Positions 23,441-33,529 are shown, numbered from the stretch's first letter. The stretch is DNA of 64,000 bases from Anolis sagrei (GCF_037176765.1 NC_090023.1:149060366-149124365), one strand, 5' to 3'. Translations and numbers: made by a program. The notes: a model not told the origin generated them from the sequence alone.

Positions 23441-23900
23441 ATGGAACAGTATCCAATAGATATATATTATGTGTATGTGTGCAAAATGTGTTTGTGTGTG
23501 TGTCCCACAAAGGCTATTGCTAGGTGAAGTGGTGCTCTGTGATGTTACTGGATTGGCTATTGGTGGGCAAAGTAACTCTCTGGCCCCTTCCACACAACTG
23601 TATAAAATCTACATTGAAGTGGATTATATGGCAGTGTAGATGCAGATAATCCAGTTCAAAGTAGATATTGTGAATTATCTGCCTTGATATTCTGGGTTAT
23701 ATGGCTGTGTGGAAGGGCCCTTTATCGTGTCAAAGAGACAAAGGGAGGAAAACAGGCAGGGAAGAGTCACACAGAGAGCCATGTCGCCATGGACGCCTTG
23801 TGAGGTGAGCCTCCTCAGAGCTGGAGAAGGGAGAAAGTAGGCCAGCAGCTGTCCAAATGAAACCTGGGCAACCCAGAGTATGCAGGCCAATATGTATTTT
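23441..23900 (+). repeat. Unclassified interspersed family X, copy 2
   Basis: Fullest copy of the family. It has a TGTGTGTGTGTCCC tract, then ACAAAGGCTATTGCTAGGTG, GTTACTGGATTGGCTATTGG, and after a nested element AGCTGGAGAAGGGAGAAAGT with CCTGGGCAACCC. It is split by the palindromic element at 23582-23720. Confidence 0.6.
23582..23720. mobile_element. Palindromic short DNA element (copy 1)
   Basis: Termini GGCCCCTTCCACACA and TGTGTGGAAGGGCCC are inverted repeats. The interior shares GCCTTGATATTCTGGGTTAT with copy 2 at 58100-58258. There is no coding capacity, and target duplications are not clear. Superfamily unassigned. Confidence 0.75.
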
Positions 23901-24029
23901 TTTTTTAAAAAAGAAAAGAAACAACTTGCCACCCTACTCAGAGTAAATCATACTGCACTCTAGAGAACCAACATGGTTTTTGTCCAGGTTACCTCAAGGA
24001 TCACTTGCTCCCACACAATCTGCCCCAGA

Positions 24030-24435
24030 CACTTTGATCTTCTGGGGGGAGTCTGCTCAACTGGCAACCACCATCCAGAGGACTTTTTCATCCATCGCCC
24101 CAGGGCTGTTCCAGGGCTGTGGAACAACCTGCCGGTAGAGCTCTGATGGCTAAATCAGCTGTTGGAATTTAATACACAAGTGAAGACCTGTCTCTCCAGG
24201 AGGCCTACCCAGTCTTTAAATATAAACATGAATTTTAATGCACGTATTTGGTTTTAATCTCTATTTTGTCTGTTTTAATATGTATTCATAGAGATATGTT
24301 TTGGTATATAACTTTTATGGAGGTATGTTTCAGTGTGTATATATGTAGTGTTTTGTTGTTTATTTATTTTAATTGTTTTGTAACCTGCTTCGAGCCACAT
24401 GAAGAGGTGGGTAAGAAATAAAATTATTTGATAAA
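24030..24435 (+). mobile_element. L2/CR1-group LINE, 3' end
   Basis: Contains CCCAGGGCTGTTCCAGGGCT and GTGGAACAACCTGCCGGTAG (the LWNNLP-type block of the ORF2 C-terminus), AGACCTGTCTCTCC, then a 3' UTR ending CTGCTTCGAGCCACATGAAG, GTGGGTAAGAAATAAA. Confidence 0.6.
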
Positions 24436-24609
24436 AAACAAGATTAGTACACAGCAAACAAGATCAGTATGCTGGCTTTTATATTGGATCACATGTTATT
24501 GAGATTGGCTTTGATTTATTCTAATAATGTGTTTATATTTTACTGTTTTAACTGTGTAATTAGATTGCCATATGTTTATTGTGCATATAATGTGTTTTTA
24601 TTTGTCTTC

Positions 24610-24695
24610 GTTGTTATTGGCCTTGGTCCAGCATGTAAGTCGCCCAGAGTCCCTTCGGGTAGATGGTGGTGGGATACAGAAATAAAGTTGTTGTT
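24610..24695 (+). mobile_element. L2-like 3' tail
   Basis: AAGTCGCCCAGAGTCCCTTC, GGTAGATGGTGGTGGGATAC, AGAAATAAAGTTGTTGTTAT. R4 copy 3 starts within its TTG/ATT tail. Confidence 0.6.
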
Positions 24696-24699
24696 ATTT

Positions 24700-25057
24700 G
24701 AAACACAATATCAGTACACAGCAAACAAGGTCATTCTGCTGGCTGTTGTGTTGGAGTACACATTGGACACTTCCCAAGTGTCTAGGACTGTGTGATGTAT
24801 CGGTGAATAATGTGTGCAGATCCCAGTAGGGTGGCCTTTTGCAGCTGACTGATGGTAATTTTATCAGCACCAATTGTGTTTAAGTGCAGGCCAAGATCTT
24901 TAGGCACTGTACCAAGTGTGCCGAACACCCCTGGGGCCACCTTGACTGGCTTGTGTCGGAGTGTTTGCAGTTCGATCTTTAAATCCTTGTATCGTGTCAG
25001 CTTTTCCAGTTGTTTCTCTTCAATCCTGCTGTCACCTGGGATTGCAACATCGACAAA
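24700..25057 (-). mobile_element. R4-clade LINE, 3' end (copy 3)
   Basis: Minus-strand sequence matches R4 copy 2 from the VDVAIPGDSRIEEKQLEKL region through ...LGLHLNTIGADKIT and the 3' UTR. It stops at a short (ATT)n (25058-25070) that also borders R4 copy 4. Confidence 0.8.
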
Positions 25058-25070
25058 TTATTATTATTAT

Positions 25071-26067
25071 ATGATACACAAGAAGATTATTACACAGCAA
25101 GCAAGATCACAATGCTGGCTGTTTTATTGGATCACACTTCGGACACTTCCCAAGTGTCTATGACTATGTGATGTGTTTTCAAATGATGCGCACAGATCCA
25201 AGTAAAGTGGCCTTTTGCAGTTGACAGATCATGATATTGTCCATGTTTATTGTTTCCAAATGCTGGCTGAGATCTTTTGGCACGGCACCCAGTGTGCCAA
25301 TGACCACTGGGACCACCTGTACTGGTTTATGCCAGAGCCTTTGCAGTTCGATTTTGAGGTCTTGATTGCGACTGAGTTTTTCCTGTTGTTTTTCCTCAAT
25401 GCGACTGTCACCCGGTATGGCGACACCAATAATCCAGACTTTTTTCTTTTCCACAATCGTGATGTCTGGCGTGTTGTGTTCCAAAACTTTGTCAGTCTGG
25501 ATTCGAAAGTCCCACAGTATTTTTGCATGTTCATTTTCCACAACCTTTGTGGGTTAATGATCCCACCAATTATTTGCTGCTGGCAGGTGGTACTTGTGAC
25601 ATAAGTTCCAGTGAATCATTTGGGCCAGAGTTGTGTCTTTGTTTGTAGTCCATCTGTGCGATTTTCTTGCAGCAGCTGAGCAGATGATCCATGGTTTCAT
25701 CAGCTTCCTTGCACAGTCTGCATTTTGGGTCATCCACTGATTTTTCGATCCTGGCCTTAATTGCATTGGTTCTGATGGCTTGCTCCTGGACTGCAAGAAT
25801 CAGGCCTTCTGTCTCCTTCTTCAGGGTTCCATTCATGAGCCATAACCAGGTCTTTTCCTTGACAACTTTTCCTTCAATCTTCTTAAGGAACTGCCCATGT
25901 AAGGCTTTGTTGTGCCAGCTGTCAGCTCTGGTTTGCAGTGCTGTTTTCTTGTACTGACTCGTTGTCTGCTGTGCTTTGAGAAGTTTCCGATTATTGACTT
26001 CAATTAAAGCAGGTTCTTGGCTTTCTTTGACATATTCTGCCAGGGAATGTTTTTCTTCTTCAACTGC
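25071..26067 (-). mobile_element. R4-clade LINE, 3' third (copy 4)
   Basis: About 1 kb of R4 on the minus strand: GTLKKETEGLILAVQEQAIR, zinc knuckle CRLCKEADETMDHLLSCC, ILWDFRIQTDKVLEHNTPD, VWIIGVAIPGDSRIEEKQ, ending ICQLQKATLLGSVRII. The reading frame shifts between about 25540 and 25800. It represents a different subfamily from copies 2 and 3. (ATT)n arrays border it on both sides (25058-25070; 26068-26101). Confidence 0.85.
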
Positions 26068-26102
<35 letters not shown>

Positions 26103-26153
26103 CACCTAGAGTTATTATTATTAGATGTATTATTATTATTATTATTGTACACC
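26068..26153. repeat. (ATT)n arrays with a repeated TACACCTAGAGTT spacer
   Basis: Two arrays (26068-26101 and ~26113-26147), each followed by TACACCTAGAGTT. This looks like a local duplication of array plus unit. Confidence 0.85.
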
Positions 26154-26308
26154 TAGAGTTGAATAGAGGCACTTTTAGGAAGTTGGCAACTCACAGTGCA
26201 TAAGAACAGAGTTCGGAACAAGGAATGGGGAGGTTGAACAAACTCTAGGTATTCTGTGGAATCATATAAATTTGCTTTTGAACATCGATGATCCATACTC
26301 TATTTTTT

Positions 26309-27277
26309 TAATTGAATTTTTATCATAATTTTACATTGCATACAACATAACATACAAAACAATCACAAGGGGAAGGGGGGGAGGGAAAGTGGTAGGAGTG
26401 AGAGGAAGGCAAGACTGCAAACAAGGGGGAGGGGTAATTAGGGGTGGGGGGTTGTGGGGGGGGGTAGTATAGTAGGGAATAAAGAGAGGTGAGAGGGGTA
26501 GGGGATAGGGGTAGGGGGATTTAAAATACGGACTTCCCAAGCCCCATGGGGTCGTTGATGTTTGCGTTTCTTCTTTTTCTTCAGCTTTTTTGATGCCTCT
26601 TCTCAACCATTCATTCCTTAAACACTGGACAGGTCTATCATCAGTGGAATTTTCCTTTCTTTGCAGTAGTCCTTGAGTCCTGACCAGTTTGTTTTTGTTG
26701 TTGTTGTTGTTTAGTCTTTGGGACAGAGAATCCATTTGAACTATCTCTAGCACTTTAATAATCCAGGCGTTTGCTTCAGGAATCTCTTTTAACTTCCAGG
26801 ATTTTGCCAGCAAAATTCTAGCCGCTGAGCTTAACAAGAATAGTAGTCTCTCTTGGTTTTTATTGAATTTTTTATTGAATTTTGAATTTAGTAAACCCAA
26901 TAAGTAAATCTCTAGGGACCTGGGGAATTTTTAGTATTTTTTGTGTAATAGTATGAATTTCATTCCAATATTTTTAAACTTTTTTATATCCCCTACTTTT
27001 ATTTTGGAAATAATCTGCCTTTGTTTTTTTGTTTTTTTTTTAAAAAAAATTATTTGCCAACCACTTACCCGTTTTGTTAGCATTTTGAAAGAAATTTGCC
27101 TTTGCGTATTTCATTTGCTTTTCAAGTTTGTCTGTTTGTAGCAACTCCAATTGTTTTTTTTTTGTTTTTTTTTGGGCTTCTATTCGTAGTTTAACTACCC
27201 TCTTTTTTGGGTTTCTTTTTAGGAGTTTTTTCTCTCCATCTAAAGCATCTATTATTCTTTTGGTTTCCCCTGTCTTT
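26309..27277 (-). mobile_element. 5'-truncated L1 LINE with 19-bp target duplications
   Basis: Perfect direct repeats GATCCATACTCTATTTTTT at 26290-26308 and 27278-27296 frame the insert. On the minus strand, 26331-26900 is one open frame reading as the L1 ORF2 C-terminus (SSAARILLAKSWKLKEIPEA, then DRPVQCLRNEWLRRGIKKAE). Further 5' are WNEIHTITQKILK and PRDLLIGFTKF. An A-run joins the 3' end to the duplication, as expected from target-primed reverse transcription. It lies just upstream of the SAMD8 promoter, in antisense orientation. Confidence 0.92.
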
Positions 27278-27464
27278 GATCCATACTCTATTTTTTAACA
27301 CAATCGTGAGGTCAGTTATTGTTGTTATGCACTTTATGCACTTTTCGACTATAGACTTCCATCAATGTTGGTTCTTGACTATTATTGTTGTTTGTGACAA
27401 CACCCATTCATTTAGCTCAAAAGGCTTGTGTAAACACTGGGGGCTGGACTATACCTTTTGGTAG

Positions 27465-27560
27465 GGGATGGCTAGGCGAAGCGGCCCTCTGAGATGCCAC
27501 TGGATTGGCTGTTGCTAGGTGAAGGAGCTCGGTGACGTCACTGAGGTGAAGGCAGGCAGG
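27465..27560 (+). repeat. Unclassified family X fragment in the SAMD8 promoter
   Basis: CTAGGCGAAGCGGCCCTCTG and CCACTGGATTGGCTGTTGCT align with 23521-23569 (CTAGGTGAAGTGGTGCTCTG, TTACTGGATTGGCTATTGG). A second, partial unit CTAGGTGAAGGAGCTCGGTG follows in tandem and carries TGACGTCA. Confidence 0.55.
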
Positions 27561-27899
27561 AAGGAAAGAGCCACGTTGCCATGGGAAGCAGCCTGGCTGC
27601 TGAGGAGCTGCTCGTGCTTTTAGGCCTCTCGGTATCCTTCAGCGAGGGCCATGAGGGGGCGCAGGGCCCTTTGCCTTACAAAGATAGGCGTGGCCAAGCC
27701 CTGGCCTGGCAGAAAGGCGCCTCTCTCTCCCTCTCTTTCTGGACAGGCAGAAAAGGGTTGTCAGGGGGGTAGCAATAGTGACGTCTCCTTCCCCATTGAA
27801 CCTCATTGGCCGGCTGCGTCTGTTCCCCCGCAGCACGCGCTCAACTGGGGAGGGGGCGGGGCCTGTGGCGCCCCTCGCGCGCCGTGGAGAGAGGCGGCT

Positions 27900-28153
27900 T
27901 CTCTCCTCTGACGGAAGCACTGGGCCGTTCAGGCCCCGCCCCTTCCGCTACGTGAGGGGACGAGAGCGCCAGGCGTCTGACTGACTGACTGACAGACAGG
28001 CTGCGCGACTTGCCGCCGCTGGCCGCTCCCCCGGCTCCTTCTCTGGCGGGGGATGGCGAAGGGGGCGCGCCGGCTCGGGGAGCGCAGACCTCCGCCTCAA
28101 GCGCCCCTCAGCAACACGTAGCACGGCGGGGAGGCTGCCCTGCCCCGCCAAAG
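27900..28153 (+). other. SAMD8: Probable non-coding exon 1 of SAMD8
   Basis: The end is supported by a consensus donor CCAAAG|GTGAGG (GT at 28154). The start is only a guess inside the CpG island. In mammals SAMD8 also begins with a non-coding exon, with the ATG in exon 2. Confidence 0.5.
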
Positions 28154-28429
28154 GTGAGGAGGAGGAGGAGGAGGGGGCGAGGCGGGGAGGGGGCGCTTCT
28201 GGGCTAGCAAGAGCCGAGCCAATTCCCTCTCTCTCCCGGCTGCTTCTCGCGGGAGTGTCAAGACTCAAGAGGCGCCTCTTTCGCCTCAGTCCTCAGAAGT
28301 GATGGGAGCCTCCCTCGGAAGAGATGGTTTCTCTCTCTCTGTTGGGCATTTCGCTTTGGTGGCACACTTTCTGGGCGTTCATCCTTTTGCTGCTGCAGGG
28401 ATTGAGTTTTACTAGCAAGCTAGAGGTTA

Positions 28430-28540
28430 ACCCAGGCATGGGCAAACTTGGGCCCTCCAGGTGTTTTGGACTTCATCTCCCACAATCCCTAGCAGCCTCA
28501 GACCCGTTCTTTTCCCCCCATCAGCCGCTTAAACCAACCC
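28430..28540. mobile_element. Relic of a hairpin hAT-like element
   Basis: GGCATGGGCAAACTTGGGCC, TCCAGGTGTTTTGGACTTCA and CTCCCACAATCCCTAGCAGC form one arm like those of the 135-bp hairpin family. The second arm is missing. Confidence 0.5.
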
Positions 28541-28552
28541 TTTATGAGAGGT

Positions 28553-28771
28553 TTCTGCCAACCTAGCAGTTCGAAAACATGCAAATGTGAGTAGATCAAT
28601 AGGTACCGCTCCGGCAGGAAGGTAACGGCGCTCCATGCAGTCATGCTGGCCACATGACCTTGGAGGTGTCTACGGACAACGCTGGCTCTTCGGCTTAGAA
28701 ATGGAGATGAGCACCACACCCCAGAGTCAGACATGACTGGACTTAATGTCAGGGGACTACCTACCTTTACC
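28553..28771 (+). mobile_element. SINE with BovB-like tail and target duplications
   Basis: CAGTTCGAAAACATGCAAAT (B-box region), GCTCCGGCAGGAAGGTAACG, CATGACCTTGGAGGTGTCTA, then the BovB-type tail CCCAGAGTCAGACATGACTG and CTACCTTTAC. The direct repeat TTATGAGAGGT flanks it (28542-28552, 28772-28782). The head is 5'-truncated. It inserted into older hAT-like DNA related to 31499-31801. Confidence 0.85.
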
Positions 28772-28986
28772 TTATGAGAGGTAAATTGTAATAATAAAAT
28801 GTGCGTGAGATGTATCTCAGGGAAACCTTTCATATTTTAATTATAGATCATGTATTGTTTCGCTCGCGTAAGACTTAGAAGTTTCTTGTTACATTTGCAT
28901 GACACACCGATATGCTGATGGTGTGTTTTTAACAGTGTTGTGCCAGCCTCAAGGAGAAGGCGGGCCAGAAATAAGAATAATAAACA

Positions 28987-29254
28987 CAGGCCCGTAGCCA
29001 GGATTTCGTTTCGGGGGGGGGGGGGGGGGCTGAGTCTGAGTGAAAGAGGGTCTACCCTAGCAAACCTTTTGTATCATTACCCCAATACCCCCATGCATAT
29101 GGGATATATTGAGTATGGTGATCAGATCATGATATGAATAAACATAACAGTTTAAATAATGCACCAGTAAGGCCTTTTCGCGAACCACTATGAGAATTTG
29201 GGGGGGGGGGGCTGAAGCCCCTCAACCCCCCCCCCCCCCCCCGCTACATGCCTG
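28987..29254. mobile_element. G-rich non-autonomous hAT element
   Basis: Termini CAGGCCCGTAGCC and GCTACATGCCTG are inverted repeats. Long G-runs (~29013-29029, ~29199-29211) and a C-run (~29226-29242) lie inside. No transposase is encoded. Confidence 0.65.
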
Positions 29255-29371
29255 GGTCCCCAGATGTTTTGGCCTTCAACTCCCAGAAATCCTAATAGCT
29301 GGTAAACTGACTGGGATTTCTGAGAGTTGTAGGCCAAAACGCCTGGGGACCCACAGGTTTTAGAACACTGT
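29255..29371. mobile_element. Hairpin hAT element, 5'-clipped copy
   Basis: GGTCCCCAGATGTTTTGGCC and GGCCAAAACGCCTGGGGACC arms with the AGCTGGTAAACTGACTGGGA loop in inverse orientation. The first ~15 bp are missing at the junction with the G-rich element. Confidence 0.7.
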
Positions 29372-29439
29372 TTTAGAACATGGCCATACAGCCCGAAAAC
29401 TCTACAACAACCCAGAGTAATAAACTCTTTTTCTTTTGC

Positions 29440-29512
29440 TTCTAACACTGTACACTGCTTTGAATCCCACCCATGGAAGAAAAGCAGGATATAAATAAAT
29501 AAAATAATAATA
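29440..29512 (+). mobile_element. L2-like 3' tail fragment
   Basis: ACACTGCTTTGAATCCCACC, AAGCAGGATATAAATAAATA. Confidence 0.5.
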
Positions 29513-29574
29513 TTTTCCCTATCCAAGATTTTGGAAATAGAGTTAACTTTTAGAGACTGGAGAAAGTATTCTCA

Positions 29575-30180
29575 TTATTGTATTTATTTTTAACCAACTT
29601 TATCTCACCACTTTATTTCCCCTGCATAAAAGCATCAGCATAGCCATTTAAAATATACAACTATACAAAAATTAAAACAGGATTAAATATAAATAGTATT
29701 TTTTAAAAATTCCTGGTTGAAAATCACTAAAACAAATTCAAAGTTTTTGAACTTGATCTTAAACATCTTCATCTTTAAAAACCTGTCTAAATGAAAAGGT
29801 TTTAGCCTGCCACTGGAAGGACAGCAGGGAGGGGGCTATTTTGTCTTCCCTGGGAAGAAGGAGGTTCCAGAGTTGAGCAGCCACCGAGAAGCCCCACCAA
29901 CCGAGCTTGAGATGGAGGGGGGACTGACAAAAGGGCCTCTCCTGAAGATCTCTGGACCTGGACAGGTTTGTACAAGGGGATGCGGTCGGCCATAGCCTGG
30001 GCCGTCATGGGCTTGAAAGGTTATAACCAGCAGTTTGAATTGTGCCCAGAAACAGACTAGCAGCCAGTGGAGCTGCTGCAACAGGGGGGTTGTCCTCTCC
30101 CTTTAGCCAGCATCAGTGAGCAACATGACTGCAGCTCTTTGGACCAGCTGAAGTTTCCAAGCACTCTTCAGAGGCTGCCA
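29575..30180 (-). mobile_element. L2-group LINE, ORF2 C-terminus
   Basis: The minus strand encodes the L2-type C-terminal blocks TPLLQQLHWLLVCFWAQFKL, then [19 protein letters not shown] and WNLL-like and SFRR-like remnants in more than one frame. It is followed by a 3' UTR to 29575. 5'-truncated and mutated. Confidence 0.65.
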
Positions 30181-30202
30181 AATGTATTATACAGAATAAA
30201 TA

Positions 30203-30600
30203 TAGTAATATTTTGTGATCTTGTTCCAGCTCTTTGTCTTTTACTTTATTATATATTGTTATATTATTGCTGTTGCTATGTACCAATAATAATAATAATA
30301 ATAATAATAATACAATATATAATAAAGTAAAGGGCAAAATGATAGAAAATATCACAAAATACAAGTGCATACACATTGAAATTGGACAACTGTATCAAAA
30401 GAGAACAATAGTGGTACCAATCGTGGTTGGTGCTCTTGGAGGCATGCCAAGAAACTTTGAAAAGCACTTTAAAAAATCTTAATTTGGACAGAACATCAGT
30501 CCACATGCTGCAGAAGGCAACACTTCTCGGAACTGCACACATTCTATGAAAATACTCCAATATCCTAGGCTCTTGGGAAGATCCCAGTATTCAGACACTT
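30203..30600. mobile_element. R4-related LINE relic arranged as an inverted repeat around (TAA)n
   Basis: The plus strand from 30311 encodes KGKMIENITKYKCIHIEIG and VVPIVVGALGGMPRNFEKHF, a diverged relative of the R4 endonuclease C-terminus. The segment 30203-30283 is an inverted copy of 30311-30367: its reverse complement gives NKVKDKELEQDHKILLYLF against NKVKGKMIENITKY. The (AAT)n array at 30285-30311 forms the loop. Confidence 0.65.
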
Positions 30601-30602
30601 GT

Positions 30603-30760
30603 TATTTATGTATTTATTTACCATATTCATTCTCCGCACTTTTCAACTCTGAAGGGGACTCAAAGCAGCTTTAAACATAGGCAACTATTCAGTGCCATAA
30701 AAATAACATGCTATTAAAATAAACATTTAAGTTAAAACCACATTAAAATACTTGGACCTA
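30603..30760 (-). mobile_element. L2-like 3' tail or L2-tailed SINE fragment
   Basis: TTATTTATGTATTTATTTAC, CTCTGAAGGGGACTCAAAGC, AACTATTCAGTGCCATAAAA, the same order as in the SINE at 8671-9127. Confidence 0.55.
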
Positions 30761-31498
30761 ATATACAGTACATGTGTGCTGCGTTATGTACATGTAATAA
30801 TAATATAATTATAATTATAATAACAACTTGAATTAATAATAACTTGAATTTCTTAAGCAAATTAAGAAAGATGTTTTGAAAACACCACCTTTGATTGCTC
30901 TTTATAGTCTGCTGTGATTGTTTTACTGTTGTTATTTTTGTTACTGCAGCCAACACACAGTTTGAAAAGCTCTGGTAAAAAGAGTAGGTCGCTTCTCTGT
31001 GTTTGCGGGAGTTCCTGACTGGCTCTTTAAACTGCTACATTGAGTAAGCAGACTCTCGTAGTGCATTTGGTGTAGGTGTTGTTCTTGGTTTGTGGAAAGC
31101 AAGTATTTTCACAACACATAACCCCCCTTCTATAAATTGCCAAGGTGGACATGTGTGTATGTGTGGCTCTTGCCAGTAGGCGTTTCAGTTTTCAAAGCTA
31201 TTGTACCAACTCTGAATATTAGTTTTTTGGGAACAAACGTAGGAAACAAGATCATACCATTGTGCTCTGCTTATAGATCCTATGGGGCATATAGCTGGCT
31301 ATTAAATGCTAGACCTTTGGAGAGATCAGCTGGTGTGGGATGTGCACAGGTGAAATTTTTACGAGGGAAGCACGCTGTTACAGTGCTTTCTATGTTAGAT
31401 ATGGACTCTATGGCCTTTCAGATTTTTATGAGTGATCACTCCCATTGCAATTGGCCCTGCCAGATAGGGCTGATAAATCCCCCAGTTATGGTCTAGAG

Positions 31499-31801
31499 CA
31501 GAACTTTCCAAATATTTCATGTTGCTGATCCACATTTTAGGCATGTACTGCTTCGTAATATAGTGAATCAGTTTTATTAGCAAACCAGAAATTAAACCAA
31601 CCTCACATAAGAGACATGCATAAATTGTAATGATAAAATATATGGGGGACACAATATATCTCATGAAAACCCCTCATTTATATTTTAAAATGAAAATGTA
31701 TGACTTGTAAAATAACAATATTCAGCTCAGAACTTTCTCGCTATGTTTGCGCAACACACCTACACACTAAGGTGTCGCGACACACAGTTTGGAAAGCTCT
31801 A
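31499..31801. mobile_element. Non-autonomous hAT-like element
   Basis: Termini CAGAACTTTCCAAA and TTTGGAAAGCTCTA. Flanks gtctagag and gtcaagat match at 6 of 8. Related fragments lie at 28783-28950 and near 30955-30980 (ACACACAGTTTGAAAAGCTC). Confidence 0.6.
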
Positions 31802-32440
31802 GTCAAGATGAACTCACTGCAATTTACTTGTAATTTGAGCTGCTTTTTCAAAGCTCACTGCCATAGATGCCCAAATGCTTTACCTGTTGTATGCTGAACT
31901 TTGTAGCAGTCTCCACGTTACGGCTGTACTCTGTGCTGACAACTGAACTAGGGTGAGTTAGGGCCAAAAGGCATTTCTTACATACAGTAGTTAATTTCAT
32001 AGTGCTTCTATAGCAGATACTAGAAGAACCGAAGTTTCAGAGTGTGGGGAGGATGTGTCCCTCTGTGTTAAATATCATCCCCTACTATCCCTACCATAAC
32101 ACACACACACCCAATCTGGGACAGCAGCGAAGCTGATACTATTTTTATAATGTGTTAGTGACTGTTGTCTTGTGAAGTGGTGACACAGTTTAAATTTTTA
32201 AATCTTGCTATGTGTTCAGAGAGAAGTTAGATTTGAGAAACAGAATTATTGCCATTCAGATCAATCTTAGATTTGGACATGAAACTTCTGGAAATTTTGA
32301 AATTTTGGATTTTTGTGTTTGACGTCACTTCTGGTGTGTGTGTGTGGGGGGGGGGGGGGAGTGAAATGTTTGCAGATACTTTAAAAACAGAAGCCAGGCT
32401 CTATCAGATGCTTAATGGAGCCCAGGCTTTTGTTTTTCAG

Positions 32441-32484
32441 AGATCTGTGGAAGCATCAAGGTAGATCAAAGAACCAGGTTACAG
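32441..32484 (+). other. Candidate alternative 5' UTR exon in SAMD8 intron 1
   Basis: A 44-base segment with a strong acceptor (GGCTTTTGTTTTTCAG) and a good donor (GTTACAG|GTGAGA), in SAMD8 orientation. Sequence signals only; unproven. Confidence 0.25.
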
Positions 32485-33529
32485 GTGAGAACAAAGAGGC
32501 ATTCTTGACTTTTCAGTGCTAAATGTTTTTGCATTTATACCACCTCTTCTCAATGACATAAATCCACAAGATTCATTTCCTCTTGTAGAGCTTCATAACG
32601 GTCTTTGGCAGTAGTTTGATAAAGACAGCTGTAATAATATCTTCTGTTGAGCAATATTGCACCTTAATAAAATTAGACCTCATGGTATGTTACTACATTA
32701 AGAACATCAGCTTTATTACGTCTATGTATATTTCCTGGAATGAATGCACTTGTTAGACTCGTGTTTATGCTGGATTTAGCTCATTGACTTTAATGCAAGT
32801 GTTTCATAAATATATGCGTTTTAGATATTTAAATAGTCTTCTTTTACTAAATGCAGTATTAACAAATGTACTCTGAGGTGCAGTCCATGCCATCTCCAGC
32901 CTGGAAAAAGAAAAGGAAGGTTGACAGTTAAAGCCAATAGTATTATAATTACCAAAAGAAAGGTTGTATTATCTCAGTCATATTTGCATAGAGACTTCAG
33001 TATTATAATAAAAAAATAAAACATGCTCAAGAATATCTGTGCTTGAGGAAAAATCATTCCAGTATTTAAGGAGTAACAGTGAATATGACTAGTTGAACTT
33101 TGCAACAGTATATTATCATGTAGAGGTTGCAACCTATGTACACGATAAAGCCCTAATGAACTGGGTGGGACGTTCATCTAAGTAAATATGGATAGGGCTG
33201 GATGCTGAGGTCATAGTAACACAGAAAATTAGCTATCTGACCCTCATGTGGTCATTCTGTCCCTCTTAGTAAATATATACAGTGGGACCTCACTGTATTT
33301 GTCAATTAGGAAAAGTATTTGACAAACACAGCTTTTGATTTTGAACTGTGTTTTTGAATTTCATGAACTACAGTACGTTCATGAAGTTGTTTCTTGCACA
33401 AGTTGAGAGAAGATTATCAATTTCTTCATTTTTTAATATATCCTTTGTGATTGTATTTTGAAACAGTAATTTCACTTTGGAGGAATATGAGTAAAGTGTG
33501 AAGTAAGAGGAGCGTAAGGGGGAGAAATG

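Larger units (their letters stand above)
27465..28260 (+). promoter_or_regulatory. SAMD8: CpG-island promoter of SAMD8
   Basis: The only strongly GC- and CpG-rich segment in the window. Motifs: inverted CCAAT boxes at 27504-27508 and 27806-27810, a full CRE TGACGTCA at 27533-27540, a CRE half-site TGACGTC at 27779-27785, and GC boxes at 27854-27862 and 27934-27942. No TATA box is seen, as usual for a housekeeping gene. It lies 13.6 kb upstream of the first SAMD8 coding exon, on the right strand and with no other gene between. Confidence 0.8.

Noticed and set aside
26331-26900. 189-codon open frame taken as a possible host gene
   Set aside because: It lies between L1 target duplications and reads as the L1 ORF2 C-terminus followed by translated G/C-rich L1 3' sequence.
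27581-28268. Several overlapping open frames in the GC-rich region
   Set aside because: Stop codons are rare in GC-rich DNA. These frames overlap on both strands, and the region is better explained as a CpG-island promoter and 5' UTR.
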